Source: Chryseobacterium phosphatilyticum (lineage in GTDB: Bacteria > Bacteroidota > Bacteroidia > Flavobacteriales > Weeksellaceae). From it: DNA of 64,000 nt. The position numbers and the translations under genes are program-made. The stretch spans positions 1 through 64,000 of the forward strand of contig NZ_PPED02000004.1 of assembly GCF_002899825.2 (NCBI RefSeq), read 5' to 3'. Under the pieces are notes generated by a model. The model worked only from the letters and a program-made list of their open reading frames with translations, made no database searches and was not told the DNA's origin. The first letter of the stretch is position 1; each line of letters opens with the position of its first letter. This document shows, piece by piece, positions 35,616 through 45,940 of this stretch.

Positions 35616-37328
35616 ATGAGTCAAAAATGGATTTATAAGCCTGAACCCGATGAGGAAATTGTGGATGGACTAAGTTCGTCACTTGGTTTTGGAACTTTTG
35701 AATCTAAACTTCTCGTTCTAAGAGGAATTGACAATTATCAAAAGGCGAGAGAATTTTTCAAACCAAACCTTAACGATATACATAATCCATTTTTAATGGC
35801 AGACATGCAAAAAGCGGTTGAGCGAGTTGCCAATGCGATTGAAAATGGAGAAAAAATATTGGTATACGGCGATTATGATGTAGATGGAACTACAGCAGTT
35901 GCTCTGATGTATCTTTATCTCAGCAAAATTGTTGAGAAAAAATACTTAGATTATTATATTCCTGACAGGAATTCTGAAGGATATGGAATTTCCACTGAAG
36001 GCATTGATTTTGCTAAGGAAAATGATTTTTCATTAATCATCGCATTAGATTGTGGAATCAAGGCACTGGATATGGTAAGCTATGCCACTAACCTTGGGAT
36101 AGATTTCATTATTTGTGATCACCACCTACCTGGAGACGCAATTCCGGAAGCTGCAGCAGTTCTGGATCCTAAAAGAACTGACTGCCGATATCCTTTCAAA
36201 GAACTTTCCGGATGCGGTGTTGGTTTTAAACTTTGTCAGGGATTAAATACCATTTATAAAATTCCAGATGCTGAATTATTTGAATTAACCGATTTACTGG
36301 CCATTTCAATTGCAGCCGATATTGTTTCAATGACAGGAGAAAACCGGGTTCTTGCTAAAATGGGGTTGAAAACTCTTAGAAAAACAAGAAATCTAGGTCT
36401 GAGATTATTGATTCCTGAAGACAAGTTATCTCATTTTGAAATTTCAAATATTGTTTTTGAAATCGCTCCAAAAATTAATGCTGCAGGGAGAATATCGCAT
36501 GGTAGAGCTGCTGTGGAATTAATGGTTTCCGATAATCTGAAACATGCTCATCAGATTGTCAGTGACATTATGGATCTCAACGATGAAAGACGTGAACTGG
36601 ATATGAATTCTACCCTTTCTGCTCTGAATCAAATTATAGAATCTCAGCAGGAAACAAAGTATAGCACCATTGTCTATCATCCTGAATGGAATAAAGGTGT
36701 TATTGGTATTGTCGCTTCAAGACTTATTGAAACTTACTATAAACCGACTTTGGTTTTCACTGATGGCAATAATGGAGAAATGGTTGCTTCTGCAAGGTCT
36801 GTTTCTGATTTTGATGTTCATGAAGCCCTTGATATGTGCTCTGAATATTTTCTGAAATTCGGTGGACATCATGCAGCTGCAGGACTTTCTATGGAAAAAG
36901 AAAAATTTGCGGCATTTAAGGAAAAATTTGAAAAAATTGTTTCTGAGAAAATTCAGGAACACCAGAAAGAACCTTCTATCTCGATTGATACTGAAATTAA
37001 GGTTGAAGACATCAACAGAGAGTTCATCAATTTTCATAGAAAACTGGCTCCGTTCGGACCTCATAATATGAAACCTATTTTTACCTTGACAGATCAGAAA
37101 TTGGCTGGCTATGTAAAAACAATGGGAAAAGATAATAATCACCTGAAATTTTATATTAAACAAGAATCTACAGGACGAAATATTGAATGTGTTGGTTTTA
37201 AGTTGGGACAGTTTGTTGATGATTTTAAAACTAAAAATTTTGACCTTGCTTTCACTTTGGAAGAAAACCATTGGAAAGGTAATGTGACTCATTATCTTAA
37301 CATTAAAGATGTGAAATTTAGAGATTAA
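35616..37328 (+). CDS. recJ: single-stranded-DNA-specific exonuclease RecJ
   Basis: 5'-3' exonuclease in recombination and mismatch repair. 570 residues. Seen: GDYDVDGTTAVAL (motif I, about residue 88), LDCGIKA, CDHHLPGD (DHH, about 168), and the DHHA1 part with GGHHAAAGLS (about 420), plus the C-terminal OB-like region. All metal ligands appear intact. A TATTTTTG -7 element lies 5 bases before the ATG at 35604-35611. nadD follows by 29 bases. Confidence 0.96.
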   Translation: MSQKWIYKPEPDEEIVDGLSSSLGFGTFESKLLVLRGIDNYQKAREFFKPNLNDIHNPFLMADMQKAVERVANAIENGEKILVYGDYDVDGTTAVALMYLYLSKIVEKKYLDYYIPDRNSEGYGISTEGIDFAKENDFSLIIALDCGIKALDMVSYATNLGIDFIICDHHLPGDAIPEAAAVLDPKRTDCRYPFKELSGCGVGFKLCQGLNTIYKIPDAELFELTDLLAISIAADIVSMTGENRVLAKMGLKTLRKTRNLGLRLLIPEDKLSHFEISNIVFEIAPKINAAGRISHGRAAVELMVSDNLKHAHQIVSDIMDLNDERRELDMNSTLSALNQIIESQQETKYSTIVYHPEWNKGVIGIVASRLIETYYKPTLVFTDGNNGEMVASARSVSDFDVHEALDMCSEYFLKFGGHHAAAGLSMEKEKFAAFKEKFEKIVSEKIQEHQKEPSISIDTEIKVEDINREFINFHRKLAPFGPHNMKPIFTLTDQKLAGYVKTMGKDNNHLKFYIKQESTGRNIECVGFKLGQFVDDFKTKNFDLAFTLEENHWKGNVTHYLNIKDVKFRD

Positions 37329-37357
37329 TTGCTGTTTCCTATTACTGACCTCAATAC

Positions 37358-37942
37358 ATGAAAAAAATCGGCTTATTTTTCGGATCTTTTAATCCTATTC
37401 ACATCGGACATCTTATTCTGGCTAATTATATCCTGGAAAACTCTGATATGGATGAGCTTTGGTTCGTCGTGAGCCCTCAGAATCCGTTTAAAGACAAAAA
37501 ATCTTTGTTGAATGATCACAACAGGCTTGATATGGTTCAGCTAGCTGTAAAAAATTATCCGAATATGAGAGCCTCCAATGTAGAGTTTTCTCTTCCGAAG
37601 CCCAGCTATACTATTGATACGCTTACCTATCTTCATGAAAAACATCCTGACTATTCTTTCAGTCTGATCATGGGAGAAGATAACCTGAACAGCCTTCATA
37701 AGTGGAAAAATTCTGATCTACTTATTAAAAACCATCACATTATTGTGTATCCAAGAGTCTTTGATGGTGAAAAGAAAGATCCGGAATATCTGCAACACGA
37801 AAATATTTCTTTGATAAAGGCCCCGGTTATTGAGCTTTCTGCCACAGAGATCCGTAATATGATTAAAGACAGTAAGAATGTGAGACCTATGCTACCACCT
37901 GAAGTTTTTGAATATTTGGATGGAAGCAGTTTTTATAAGTAA
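37358..37942 (+). CDS. nadD: nicotinate-nucleotide adenylyltransferase
   Basis: Adenylates nicotinate mononucleotide in NAD synthesis. 194 residues. The nucleotidyltransferase motif GSFNPIHIGHL is at about residue 9 and the closing SATEIRNMIK at about 165. Length and motifs are normal. It probably shares the recJ transcript. Confidence 0.95.
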   Translation: MKKIGLFFGSFNPIHIGHLILANYILENSDMDELWFVVSPQNPFKDKKSLLNDHNRLDMVQLAVKNYPNMRASNVEFSLPKPSYTIDTLTYLHEKHPDYSFSLIMGEDNLNSLHKWKNSDLLIKNHHIIVYPRVFDGEKKDPEYLQHENISLIKAPVIELSATEIRNMIKDSKNVRPMLPPEVFEYLDGSSFYK

Positions 37943-38025
37943 TTTTGCAATTCAGGAAATAAGTTTAGGAATCAGAGCACAGACTTTCATCCATTACTTA
38001 TCATTCATCACTCATATTTTAAGAC

Positions 38026-38364
38026 ATGGAATTTCTCGAAAAAATTTTCTCTAAATATTCTCAGGAAAAAGTAATCAGATGGTTTAAACAGATCTGTCTG
38101 GCTGAAGCTATTTCATGGTTTTTTTTGTTCACAGCCATGACCTGGATACGTATTGATCCCGAAGGCTTATTCCCAATTGTGTACATCAGTACTATTGGTA
38201 GTATTCACGGATTTTTCTTTACACTGTACCTGATATTTTTACCTTCCATAAGAAAAATATATGCGTGGGATGATGAAGACAGCGTCTTCGCATTAATTGC
38301 CGCATTTTTTCCCTTTGCTACGATTTGGATAGACAAAAAACTAGCCAGGTTCGATAGAGAATAA
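38026..38364 (+). CDS. DUF3817 membrane protein
   Basis: 112 residues with three predicted helices, including AISWFFLFTAMTWI, GSIHGFFFTLYLIFL and VFALIAAFFPFATIWIDKKL. Matches the short DUF3817 family of integral membrane proteins in both length and the closing basic motif. Function unknown. It follows nadD by 83 bases of pyrimidine-rich sequence and precedes a terminator. Confidence 0.85.
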   Translation: MEFLEKIFSKYSQEKVIRWFKQICLAEAISWFFLFTAMTWIRIDPEGLFPIVYISTIGSIHGFFFTLYLIFLPSIRKIYAWDDEDSVFALIAAFFPFATIWIDKKLARFDRE

Positions 38365-38393
38365 TTTCTTTTTTATTAAAATTTTGAGTTTTG

Positions 38394-38416
38394 CTGTAAC
38401 AAATTTATTGTTACAG
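38394..38416 (+). terminator. terminator after the recJ-nadD-DUF3817 unit
   Basis: CTGTAACAA pairs with TTGTTACAG around ATTTA; the plus strand continues TTGTCTTATT, a weak T-rich run. Confidence 0.6.
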
Positions 38417-38524
38417 TTGTCTTATTGTACAGAAAGGTCAGGCAGCACTATTTTTTATTGAAATTTTTATTAACTGAAAATCAATAAGTTAAATCTAAGT
38501 AAAATTATTTTTCAGTACTTTGTA

Positions 38525-38556
38525 TTGCATGATACTAAATTTATTATATATCTTTG
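38525..38556 (+). promoter_or_regulatory. promoter of the tandem barrel receptors
   Basis: TTG, 21 bases, TATCTTTG. The -7 element is perfect, the spacer is one or two bases long. It gives a leader of about 40 bases to the first receptor gene. Confidence 0.65.
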
Positions 38557-38602
38557 TAATGTTAAATAACTAATCATACAAGCTATTAACAATTAAAAAA
38601 TA

Positions 38603-40870
38603 ATGATCATGAAAACTCAAATTCTCATAGCAGCACTATTCTTCAGCGGATTTATCACTGCACAGCAAAAAAAAGACAGTCTGAAAATACATGCAATTGA
38701 TGCAGTGAATATCAAGAAGCAGGTTTTCAAAAAACAAGGTGACCGTTTAGTGTATGATGTAGCTTCCTCTCCTATTGCTAAAGGGACCAATACCTTTAAT
38801 CTTTTAAAACAAACTCCAATGATTTCCAGCATTGATGGAAAAACATTGAAGATTCTGGGAAAGTCTGATGCCATCATCTATATCAATAATAAAAAAACGA
38901 ACATGGATGCAGAGGCATTGATAGAAATGCTAAAAGCTACACCCTCAGAAGACATTCAGAAAATTGAGGTCATCACGGTTCCCGGAAGTGAATTTCAGGT
39001 GGAATCGACTGAAGGCGTGATCAACATTGTGATGAAGAAGAGTAAAAATAACGGTTACAACGGAACGCTTAAAATGCAGAATGAACAGGGATATTATAAC
39101 AATCCAAATGCAGGAGCCTCTTTCAATTTCAGACAGGGGAAGTGGTCAGGAAACTCCAACTTCAGAACGGGAAGCTGGACCGAAAGACAGAAATATTCTT
39201 TATCAAATGGTGATTCTACATTTAGAAATGAATCCTACGGATTCAATAATGATCCAAACAACAACTACAGCGGAGGGTTTAATGTTGATTATGAAATCAA
39301 TAAAAAGCAAAGCCTTGGATTCTCATATAACATGAGATATAATAAAAGTTTTAATTCTATTCTTGATATTACAAACTGGCAGGACGGTGTTTTGACAAAC
39401 AGGACTGTAAACCATGAAGATGCCCAGACAAGGAATCATTCTTTTAATCTAAATTATGAAATCAAAACCGACTCATTGGGGAGCAAGCTTACTTCTAATA
39501 TTTCTTATTTATGGTTTAACAGAGACAAAGTAAGTTTCAATGAAAGTTTTCCCTTAAATTCTAATCCTAATAATAAATATTCTGCGTTGCATCAATCTGT
39601 TCCACAAATTATCAACAACTATGCAGCTAATATTGATTATCTGAAAAAGACAGCAAAAGGGGCAACATGGTTGATGGGGATCAGCTACAACCACACCAAT
39701 ACAGACAATGACACCAAACAGGATAAGTTACAAAACGGTGAATTCGTTCCGGATTCAAAACAAACCAATCATTTTATATATAAGGAAAATATCTTAGGAA
39801 TTTACCTCAACTATGAAAGAAAATTAACGGAGAAAATATCCGGAAAAATCGGTGCCCGTTATGAAATGACCAGAAGTACCGGAGATATTGTCGACAAAAC
39901 CGGTTTTGAAAGAAATTATAATAACCTGTTGCCTTATTTGAACCTCAACTATGCGATTAATTCTGACCATAATCTAAGCTATACCTTCTCCAGCAGAATC
40001 AGAAGACCAAGATTCTGGGAGCTGAATCCTTCAAGAACTTACTTTACTCCTACCAATTATACCCAGAATAATCCTTTCATTGTAGCTTCTAAATTTTATA
40101 ATCAGGAACTTAATTATATGTACAAAAATGCATATTATGCCAATCTTAGTTTTACGATGGTAGAAGATGCCTCTGCTTCTGACATGCTTCCGTTACAAGG
40201 AAAATCAACCGGTCCGAAATTGGATGAAAATGGTAATATCATGTATGATGCCGATGGTAATATGATCATGGAAACCACAAAATTCCTGAGATATATAAGA
40301 ACCAATTATGGTAAAAACAGGGAGCTTAACCTAACTCTGGGGATGAATAAATCCTGGTTCAAAGATATCTGGACTACAAATTATTCTGTTAATTTAAAAT
40401 ACTCTATTTACAAAGGTGCTGTATTGGAAGACCCCACTTCCAGACCTGGCCCGTTTGAAACGGAGGAACTGGAGCCTTATATTATTGATGTTAAAAATTA
40501 TAGTATGTCTCTTACCTTAAACAATGTTGTACGCCTTTCTTCTAAAAAGGATTGGTATTTAGGAGTAAATTACTTTTTTGCCAGTAGAGAAGCAATGGAA
40601 GGAGGGGTTGTAGGAGTAAGACAAAGCCTGGATATCAATTTGAAAAAAATAATCGGTGACTGGACTATTGTAGCGGAAGTAAACGACTTGTTTAATCAAG
40701 GCTTTTACAGAGTTGAAGGAATACAACCTAATGGAAGATATAATAACATCACCAACTTCAACTACCCAAGACTGATAAGCATCGGTGTTACTTACAATTT
40801 TGGAAATCAGAAACTGAAAAAAGCAAGGGAAATGAAATCAGCAAATGATGCTGTAAAATCAAGAACTTAA
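38603..40870 (+). CDS. outer-membrane beta-barrel receptor (TonB type), first of pair
   Basis: 755 residues with a signal peptide ending FITAQQ (a start two codons on is as likely). A plug-like domain follows (VYDVASSPIAKG, IYINNKKTNMDAEAL, IEVITVPGSEFQVES, about residues 45-140), then a barrel of many Asn/Tyr-rich strands ending in VTYNFGNQ. This belongs to the outer-membrane beta-barrel family near TonB-dependent receptors, lacking the carboxypeptidase-like N-terminal domain of SusC proteins. It has a close paralogue immediately downstream. The ligand is unknown. Confidence 0.9.
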   Translation: MIMKTQILIAALFFSGFITAQQKKDSLKIHAIDAVNIKKQVFKKQGDRLVYDVASSPIAKGTNTFNLLKQTPMISSIDGKTLKILGKSDAIIYINNKKTNMDAEALIEMLKATPSEDIQKIEVITVPGSEFQVESTEGVINIVMKKSKNNGYNGTLKMQNEQGYYNNPNAGASFNFRQGKWSGNSNFRTGSWTERQKYSLSNGDSTFRNESYGFNNDPNNNYSGGFNVDYEINKKQSLGFSYNMRYNKSFNSILDITNWQDGVLTNRTVNHEDAQTRNHSFNLNYEIKTDSLGSKLTSNISYLWFNRDKVSFNESFPLNSNPNNKYSALHQSVPQIINNYAANIDYLKKTAKGATWLMGISYNHTNTDNDTKQDKLQNGEFVPDSKQTNHFIYKENILGIYLNYERKLTEKISGKIGARYEMTRSTGDIVDKTGFERNYNNLLPYLNLNYAINSDHNLSYTFSSRIRRPRFWELNPSRTYFTPTNYTQNNPFIVASKFYNQELNYMYKNAYYANLSFTMVEDASASDMLPLQGKSTGPKLDENGNIMYDADGNMIMETTKFLRYIRTNYGKNRELNLTLGMNKSWFKDIWTTNYSVNLKYSIYKGAVLEDPTSRPGPFETEELEPYIIDVKNYSMSLTLNNVVRLSSKKDWYLGVNYFFASREAMEGGVVGVRQSLDINLKKIIGDWTIVAEVNDLFNQGFYRVEGIQPNGRYNNITNFNYPRLISIGVTYNFGNQKLKKAREMKSANDAVKSRT

Positions 40871-40914
40871 TTTATAAAGAACTATATCACTCAACCACTC
40901 TAAAAAAAACAAAC

Positions 40915-43167
40915 ATGAAACGTATACTTTTGTCAATAGCAGTCATATTCGGGACCTGCATTTTTGCTCAGGAAAAGAAAGCTGACACGGCAAAGACTAA
41001 AAATATAGAAGGAATTACCATTACCAAACAGGTTTTCAAAAAGCAAAGTGACCGTTTTGTATATGATGTAGCGGCATCTCCTGTTGCGAAAGGAAATACC
41101 ACTTTTGACCTTCTTAAGCAGACCCCTTTATTGTCGTCAACAGATGACAAAACCTTAAAGATTGCAGGAAAAAATAATGCTCTGATCTATATTAACGGAA
41201 GAAAAACAAATATGGATGCTGAATCTCTGGTTCAGTTCCTGAAAAATACACCTGCTGAAAACATTCAGAAAATTGAGGTTATCACCGTTCCCGGAAGTGA
41301 ATATCAGGTAGAATCGTCAGATGGGATCATCAATATTGTCTTAAAGAAAAAAATGAGTGACGGTCTTAATGGTAATATGAGATTTTCTAATACCCAAAGT
41401 AAATATAATGCAAGTCAGGCTAGCTTCTCAGCAAATTACAGAAAGGATAAACTTGGGATCAGTGCTAACCTTAACGGGGGCGAAAATATTCAGCCTCAAA
41501 GATATGTTCTGAGAAACGGAACTGCCGACACATCCAACGAATCTGTAGGAGATATCAATGATCCAAACAAAAATATTGGTGGCTATCTGAATATTGATTA
41601 CCAATTAAATGACAACAGTAACCTGGCATTATCCTGGAACACCTGGGCTAATAAGAGTTACAATTCTACAGTAAGCCTGTTTAACACCATTAAAAATGGA
41701 AATAACACGAATTACTCCTGGTCAAAGAATAAGGAAGATGCAAGAACTTACAACAACTCTTTAAACTTAAACTATGAATTAAAAACGGATTCTTTAGGGA
41801 GTAAATTAAATGTAAATGCAGCTTATCTGAATTATAAAAGATTTCAGTTTACCGATAACAGGACTTACGCCTCGAATGTAAATGGAGATATTAAAGACAT
41901 GACCACGCAAGTATTCCAGGATCTTCCTCAGGTTATCAATAATTTCTCGGGAATGGTAGATTATATACAAAAATTTAAAAATGATCTGACCATTTCAGTA
42001 GGAGGAAATTTTAACAAAACCAAAACAGACAATGATTCTAAAAACGATACTTTCTTTTTGGATCCTGCCAAACCTCCAAAATCAGCGCCTAATCACTTTA
42101 TCTATGATGAAAATATTTATGGATTTTATGTAACGGTAGAAAAGAAGTTCTCAGACAAGTTTTCAGGAAAAATCGGAACGAGATATGAGATCACCAATAG
42201 CTTAGGAACGTCTGATAATGCTCCAACTGATGAGCTTAAAAGAATAGAAAGAAACTACAACAATTTACTTCCTTATCTAAGTGTAAACTATGCCATTAAT
42301 GACAAAAACAATATTTCATATTCCTTTTCGAGCAGAATGCGAAGACCAAGTTTCTGGGAAATTAATCCGGTAAAAAATATTCTGACCGACTACAATTACA
42401 CGCAGAACAATCCTTTTGTAAAAGCATCATCTACGTATAATCAGGAACTTACCTATATGTATAAAAATTCTTACTTCCTGATTTTAAGTCATTCCTATTT
42501 TAAAGATGCTATTACTCAGGTTCCATTACAGGGATATCCTGTTGCTCCGGACGGCACCGTAGGATCTAATCCTGTATTGAGATATATCAGAACAAACTTT
42601 GGGGATAAGCAGGAGATGTCTGCGATGGTAGGAATTCAGAAGTCATTCTTCAAACAATACTGGACTACAAACTTCAATATTGGGTTCCAGCATAACATCA
42701 ATAACGGAAGTCTGGACACTGATCCTACAACAGGAGACCGGTTCAAAAACAAAGATGGTGAGTTTATTGTATACACCAACAATATAAAATCTACCAGCTT
42801 ATTAATCCAGACAAACAACACCATCCGTCTTGATAAAAAGAAAACATGGTTCTTTGGGGTTAATTATTTCTTTGTCGACAAGCAACAAATTGAACTGGGT
42901 TCATTGAAAAGCCTGATGAGTCTTGATCTTAGCATAAAGAAAATTTGGAATGAATGGACTTTTGCCGTGAATCTGAATGATATTCTAAGAACAAACATTG
43001 TCAAGATTGAAGACTATCAGGCAAACGGAAACTACAATTATGTACATCAAAATCAATATCCGAGAAATATAATGGTAAGCCTTACGTACAACTTTGGAAA
43101 CCAGAAAGTGAAAAAGGTAAGAGACATTGAAGGAGCATCTGACTCTATTAAAAGCAGAACGAAATAA
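40915..43167 (+). CDS. outer-membrane beta-barrel receptor (TonB type), second of pair
   Basis: 750 residues, a clear paralogue of the gene 44 bases upstream: the same plug blocks (QVFKKQSDRFVYDVAASP, LIYINGRKTNMDAESL, ITVPGSEYQVESSDG) and the same barrel end (LTYNFGNQKVKKVRD). The loops diverge much more than the strands, as expected if the two receptors differ in ligand. Signal peptide ends CIFAQ. Followed by a terminator at 43209. Confidence 0.9.
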   Translation: MKRILLSIAVIFGTCIFAQEKKADTAKTKNIEGITITKQVFKKQSDRFVYDVAASPVAKGNTTFDLLKQTPLLSSTDDKTLKIAGKNNALIYINGRKTNMDAESLVQFLKNTPAENIQKIEVITVPGSEYQVESSDGIINIVLKKKMSDGLNGNMRFSNTQSKYNASQASFSANYRKDKLGISANLNGGENIQPQRYVLRNGTADTSNESVGDINDPNKNIGGYLNIDYQLNDNSNLALSWNTWANKSYNSTVSLFNTIKNGNNTNYSWSKNKEDARTYNNSLNLNYELKTDSLGSKLNVNAAYLNYKRFQFTDNRTYASNVNGDIKDMTTQVFQDLPQVINNFSGMVDYIQKFKNDLTISVGGNFNKTKTDNDSKNDTFFLDPAKPPKSAPNHFIYDENIYGFYVTVEKKFSDKFSGKIGTRYEITNSLGTSDNAPTDELKRIERNYNNLLPYLSVNYAINDKNNISYSFSSRMRRPSFWEINPVKNILTDYNYTQNNPFVKASSTYNQELTYMYKNSYFLILSHSYFKDAITQVPLQGYPVAPDGTVGSNPVLRYIRTNFGDKQEMSAMVGIQKSFFKQYWTTNFNIGFQHNINNGSLDTDPTTGDRFKNKDGEFIVYTNNIKSTSLLIQTNNTIRLDKKKTWFFGVNYFFVDKQQIELGSLKSLMSLDLSIKKIWNEWTFAVNLNDILRTNIVKIEDYQANGNYNYVHQNQYPRNIMVSLTYNFGNQKVKKVRDIEGASDSIKSRTK

Positions 43168-43208
43168 AACTATCATTCTTCATATTCAATCAAATTATTT
43201 TGTACACA

Positions 43209-43232
43209 AACCTGTTGATTTTTCAGCAGGTT
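43209..43232 (+). terminator. terminator after the receptor pair
   Basis: AACCTGTTGA pairs with TCAGCAGGTT (one G-T pair) around TTTT, followed by six T residues. A TATCTTTA sequence just after it may be the -7 element of the next gene. Confidence 0.8.
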
Positions 43233-43248
43233 TTTTATCTTTAATGAT

Positions 43249-44091
43249 ATGAAAGCAAGGTTGATCAACATCCTTTTAGGTATCACCTTATTTCTTCTTT
43301 TGACAGACTGCAAAGACAAAAAGATCAGCTTTAATAATCAGGTCAGTTTCAATAAAGAAGAAAACGTTCCTTATGGTAATCATTCCAGACAGGTTATGGA
43401 TCTTTATTTCCCAGATAAGAATCTGGCTAAAGAGAGGGAAGTTTTTATTATTATCCATGGTGGAGGGTGGCGTGCCGGGGATAAATCGCAACTCACCTTT
43501 TTTACTCTTTCTCTGATGAAAAAATTTCCGGATCACATTTTCGCCAATATCAATTACAGGCTCGCCTCAGAAACAGATTTTGCCTTACCCAATCAGATTG
43601 AAGATATCAGCAATGTGATGAAATTTTTAGAGAAGAGGTTTCATTATACTCCTCAACTTATTTTATTAGGCAATAGTGCCGGAGGGCATTTGTCGATGTT
43701 ATACGCTTATCAGTCGGATTCTTTAAAAAAAGTGAAGGCTGTCATCAATATCGTGGGTCCTGCAGATCTTTCAGATTCGGGTTTCAAAAATTATCAGGAA
43801 TATTCTTTTGTAGAGAGAAGGCTTGTCAACCCGGACTTGTCTAAACGGGGAATTTCCCTTATCCATCTTGCAAGCCCTGTCTACTGGATCAGAAAATCTT
43901 CTCCTCCCACTCTATCCTACTATGGAAGTGGAGACCGTATTATTCCTTCAACACAAGAAAAAATATTAGATTCTATGTTAACTAAAAACAACGTTATCCA
44001 TGATTCGTATCAATTCAGTGGTGGTCATCTGGATTGGGATAAAGCACCCAATGATGTTTTTCTTATTGATAAAATAAAATCTTTTTCTTGA
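43249..44091 (+). CDS. alpha/beta-hydrolase lipoprotein
   Basis: 280 residues of the carboxylesterase/BD-FAE-like group. The lipobox LLLTDC (Cys about residue 21) predicts a membrane-anchored lipoprotein. Seen: HGGGW oxyanion loop (about residue 71), nucleophile Ser in GNSAGG (about 145), Asp in SGDRIIP (about 225) and His in GGHLDW (about 260). All catalytic residues are there. Nearby glycoside hydrolase suggests action on esterified polysaccharide, but that is only context. Confidence 0.88.
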   Translation: MKARLINILLGITLFLLLTDCKDKKISFNNQVSFNKEENVPYGNHSRQVMDLYFPDKNLAKEREVFIIIHGGGWRAGDKSQLTFFTLSLMKKFPDHIFANINYRLASETDFALPNQIEDISNVMKFLEKRFHYTPQLILLGNSAGGHLSMLYAYQSDSLKKVKAVINIVGPADLSDSGFKNYQEYSFVERRLVNPDLSKRGISLIHLASPVYWIRKSSPPTLSYYGSGDRIIPSTQEKILDSMLTKNNVIHDSYQFSGGHLDWDKAPNDVFLIDKIKSFS

Positions 44092-44107
44092 AAAGATTGA
44101 TAAAAAA

Positions 44108-44137
44108 TAACACACCCTGACTCCTCAAAGTGTGTTA
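44108..44137. terminator. bidirectional terminator
   Basis: TAACACAC pairs with GTGTGTTA across a 14-base loop between convergent genes. Runs of A and T flank both sides. Confidence 0.65.
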
Positions 44138-44158
44138 CAAAAAATATCTTTGTTTTAT

Positions 44159-45913
44159 TTATTCTGATTTAACGACCTCTGTTCTTTCTGACATTCCGTT
44201 GGCATTGAAGGCCTCAATCTGGAAATAATAAGCATCTGTTCTGTCGGCTCCGGTAAAGAAATATTCATTCTTTCCATACACCATGATACTTCCATACAAT
44301 TTATCCGGTGATTTTCCCCAATAGATAACGTATCCGTCTGCCTCAGGGTTTTGCTGCCATTTCATCCAGATACTTCTCCTTTCTCCATATTTTTTAGGAT
44401 CAGCTCTTAGCGGAACGAAACCTTCTACTTTCTTAGGCTTTTCACCTGCTCCTTTTCCAAATACTCTGAAACCACTTAATGCAAATTTTCCCGTGGGCAT
44501 TTTCAGATTTTCCATCTTAAGAAATCTTGCATAGGCAGGCTTTTCCAACTCGATATAATCATGAGGAACATCTCTGGTATTTTTACTTTTATCTACAATA
44601 ACTTTCCACTTTTTGCCGTCATCAGATCCAAAAATTTTGTACTGATGCATTTTTCCTAAGGTTTTCCCCATAAACTCCACATCCTGATCAGCATAGTTGA
44701 TTTGAATGGCATTGATCGCAGAAACTTCTCCAAGATCCGTCTGGAACCACTCTCCTGCATTTCCTGTTTTTGCACTCCAGTAGGTTTTAATATCTTCATC
44801 TACAGCAAAATTGGGCTGGTAGCTCCCGAATGTTGAAGAAACCTGAACGGGCTTATTATAGTTTAACAACATCCATCCTGCAAAAAGCCCTTTGGAAAAA
44901 TCTTTTCCTTGTGCATAGTGTGGAAGATAAGTCGGATAATCTCCATAGGCTGTATTACAATACATGACATCATCTTTATCAAACCCTGCCGGCCAGATTC
45001 CGAGTCTTCTTTCAAAATTATTTTTGGTAGAGATAAAGATTGTTGAAACGTGCCACCAGTTTTTATAATTATCTTCAAAAGTAGCTCCGTGTCCTGCTCC
45101 TCTTGCAAAACCTCCGGGTTTATAAGAAAACGGATTGTGTTGCTGATATTCAAATCCTTCCAAAGGGCTTTTACTCACATAGACCCCGTCTGAATATCCG
45201 CTGAATTCGGTAGCGGGTGCTCCGTATTGCATATAATATTTCCCGTTATGTTTTGTCATCCATGCTCCTTCAACAAAAGGCTGTAAAAAGACATTATCAT
45301 TATACTCACCAAATCTTTCCCAGCCATGGTCTTCCGGTTTCAACCTGAGAATAGGCTTTACAAATCCTTCGGACTGAAGAGTTTTCACTTTCACTTCTGT
45401 TCCCAGTAGTGGCCATTCGTTGCTCGACCCCCAATACAGATAGAGTTTATTTTTATCTTCATCGTAATGAAATGCAGGATCCCATGCCCCGACTTTTAAA
45501 GTATCTACAGCAATTTTCCAGTCATCTTTAACAGGATTTGTGCTTTTCCATATAGGAAAGTCCTGTTCCCAGGTAGAACCGAAAACATACAATGTATCTT
45601 TCATAGCCCAAACAGCAGGTGCATTGAGATCGTGAATATATTTATTATCACGGAGGAATTTTCTTTTCACAAATTTCCAGTCCAGCATGTCATCGCTGTA
45701 CCAGTATCCTTCCTGATTGGTAGAAAAAAGAAAAAGTTTATTTTTAAAATTGACAATCACCGGATCAGCTGTAGCACGGTGTTTTCCTTGTTTAGAAAAA
45801 ACTTCAAAAGGAGTATAACCATAATCAATATTGATAGGATTACAGAATGTTTTCTGCTGAGCTCCTACTATGATAACAAGAAAAAAGGCTAGTGACAGAA
45901 AGTATTGTCTCAT
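44159..45913 (-). CDS. GH43-like glycosidase with discoidin and FN3-like domains
   Basis: 584 residues, secreted (signal peptide ending in VGAQQ). The N-terminal five-bladed propeller has the GH43 catalytic set: Asp in ATADPVI (about residue 51), Asp in GAWDPAFHYDE (about 145) and Glu in FVEGAWM (about 212). A discoidin (F5/8 C)-type domain follows (GEWFQTDLGEVSAINAIQI, about 385-490), then an FN3-like module (EADGYVIYWGKSPDKLYG). The target is likely an arabinose- or xylose-containing glycan. The subfamily is uncertain because N-terminal blades diverge from typical GH43. Confidence 0.85.
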   Translation of the reverse strand: MRQYFLSLAFFLVIIVGAQQKTFCNPINIDYGYTPFEVFSKQGKHRATADPVIVNFKNKLFLFSTNQEGYWYSDDMLDWKFVKRKFLRDNKYIHDLNAPAVWAMKDTLYVFGSTWEQDFPIWKSTNPVKDDWKIAVDTLKVGAWDPAFHYDEDKNKLYLYWGSSNEWPLLGTEVKVKTLQSEGFVKPILRLKPEDHGWERFGEYNDNVFLQPFVEGAWMTKHNGKYYMQYGAPATEFSGYSDGVYVSKSPLEGFEYQQHNPFSYKPGGFARGAGHGATFEDNYKNWWHVSTIFISTKNNFERRLGIWPAGFDKDDVMYCNTAYGDYPTYLPHYAQGKDFSKGLFAGWMLLNYNKPVQVSSTFGSYQPNFAVDEDIKTYWSAKTGNAGEWFQTDLGEVSAINAIQINYADQDVEFMGKTLGKMHQYKIFGSDDGKKWKVIVDKSKNTRDVPHDYIELEKPAYARFLKMENLKMPTGKFALSGFRVFGKGAGEKPKKVEGFVPLRADPKKYGERRSIWMKWQQNPEADGYVIYWGKSPDKLYGSIMVYGKNEYFFTGADRTDAYYFQIEAFNANGMSERTEVVKSE

Positions 45914-45940
45914 TTTTAGATTTTAAAGATTGAGACAAAG

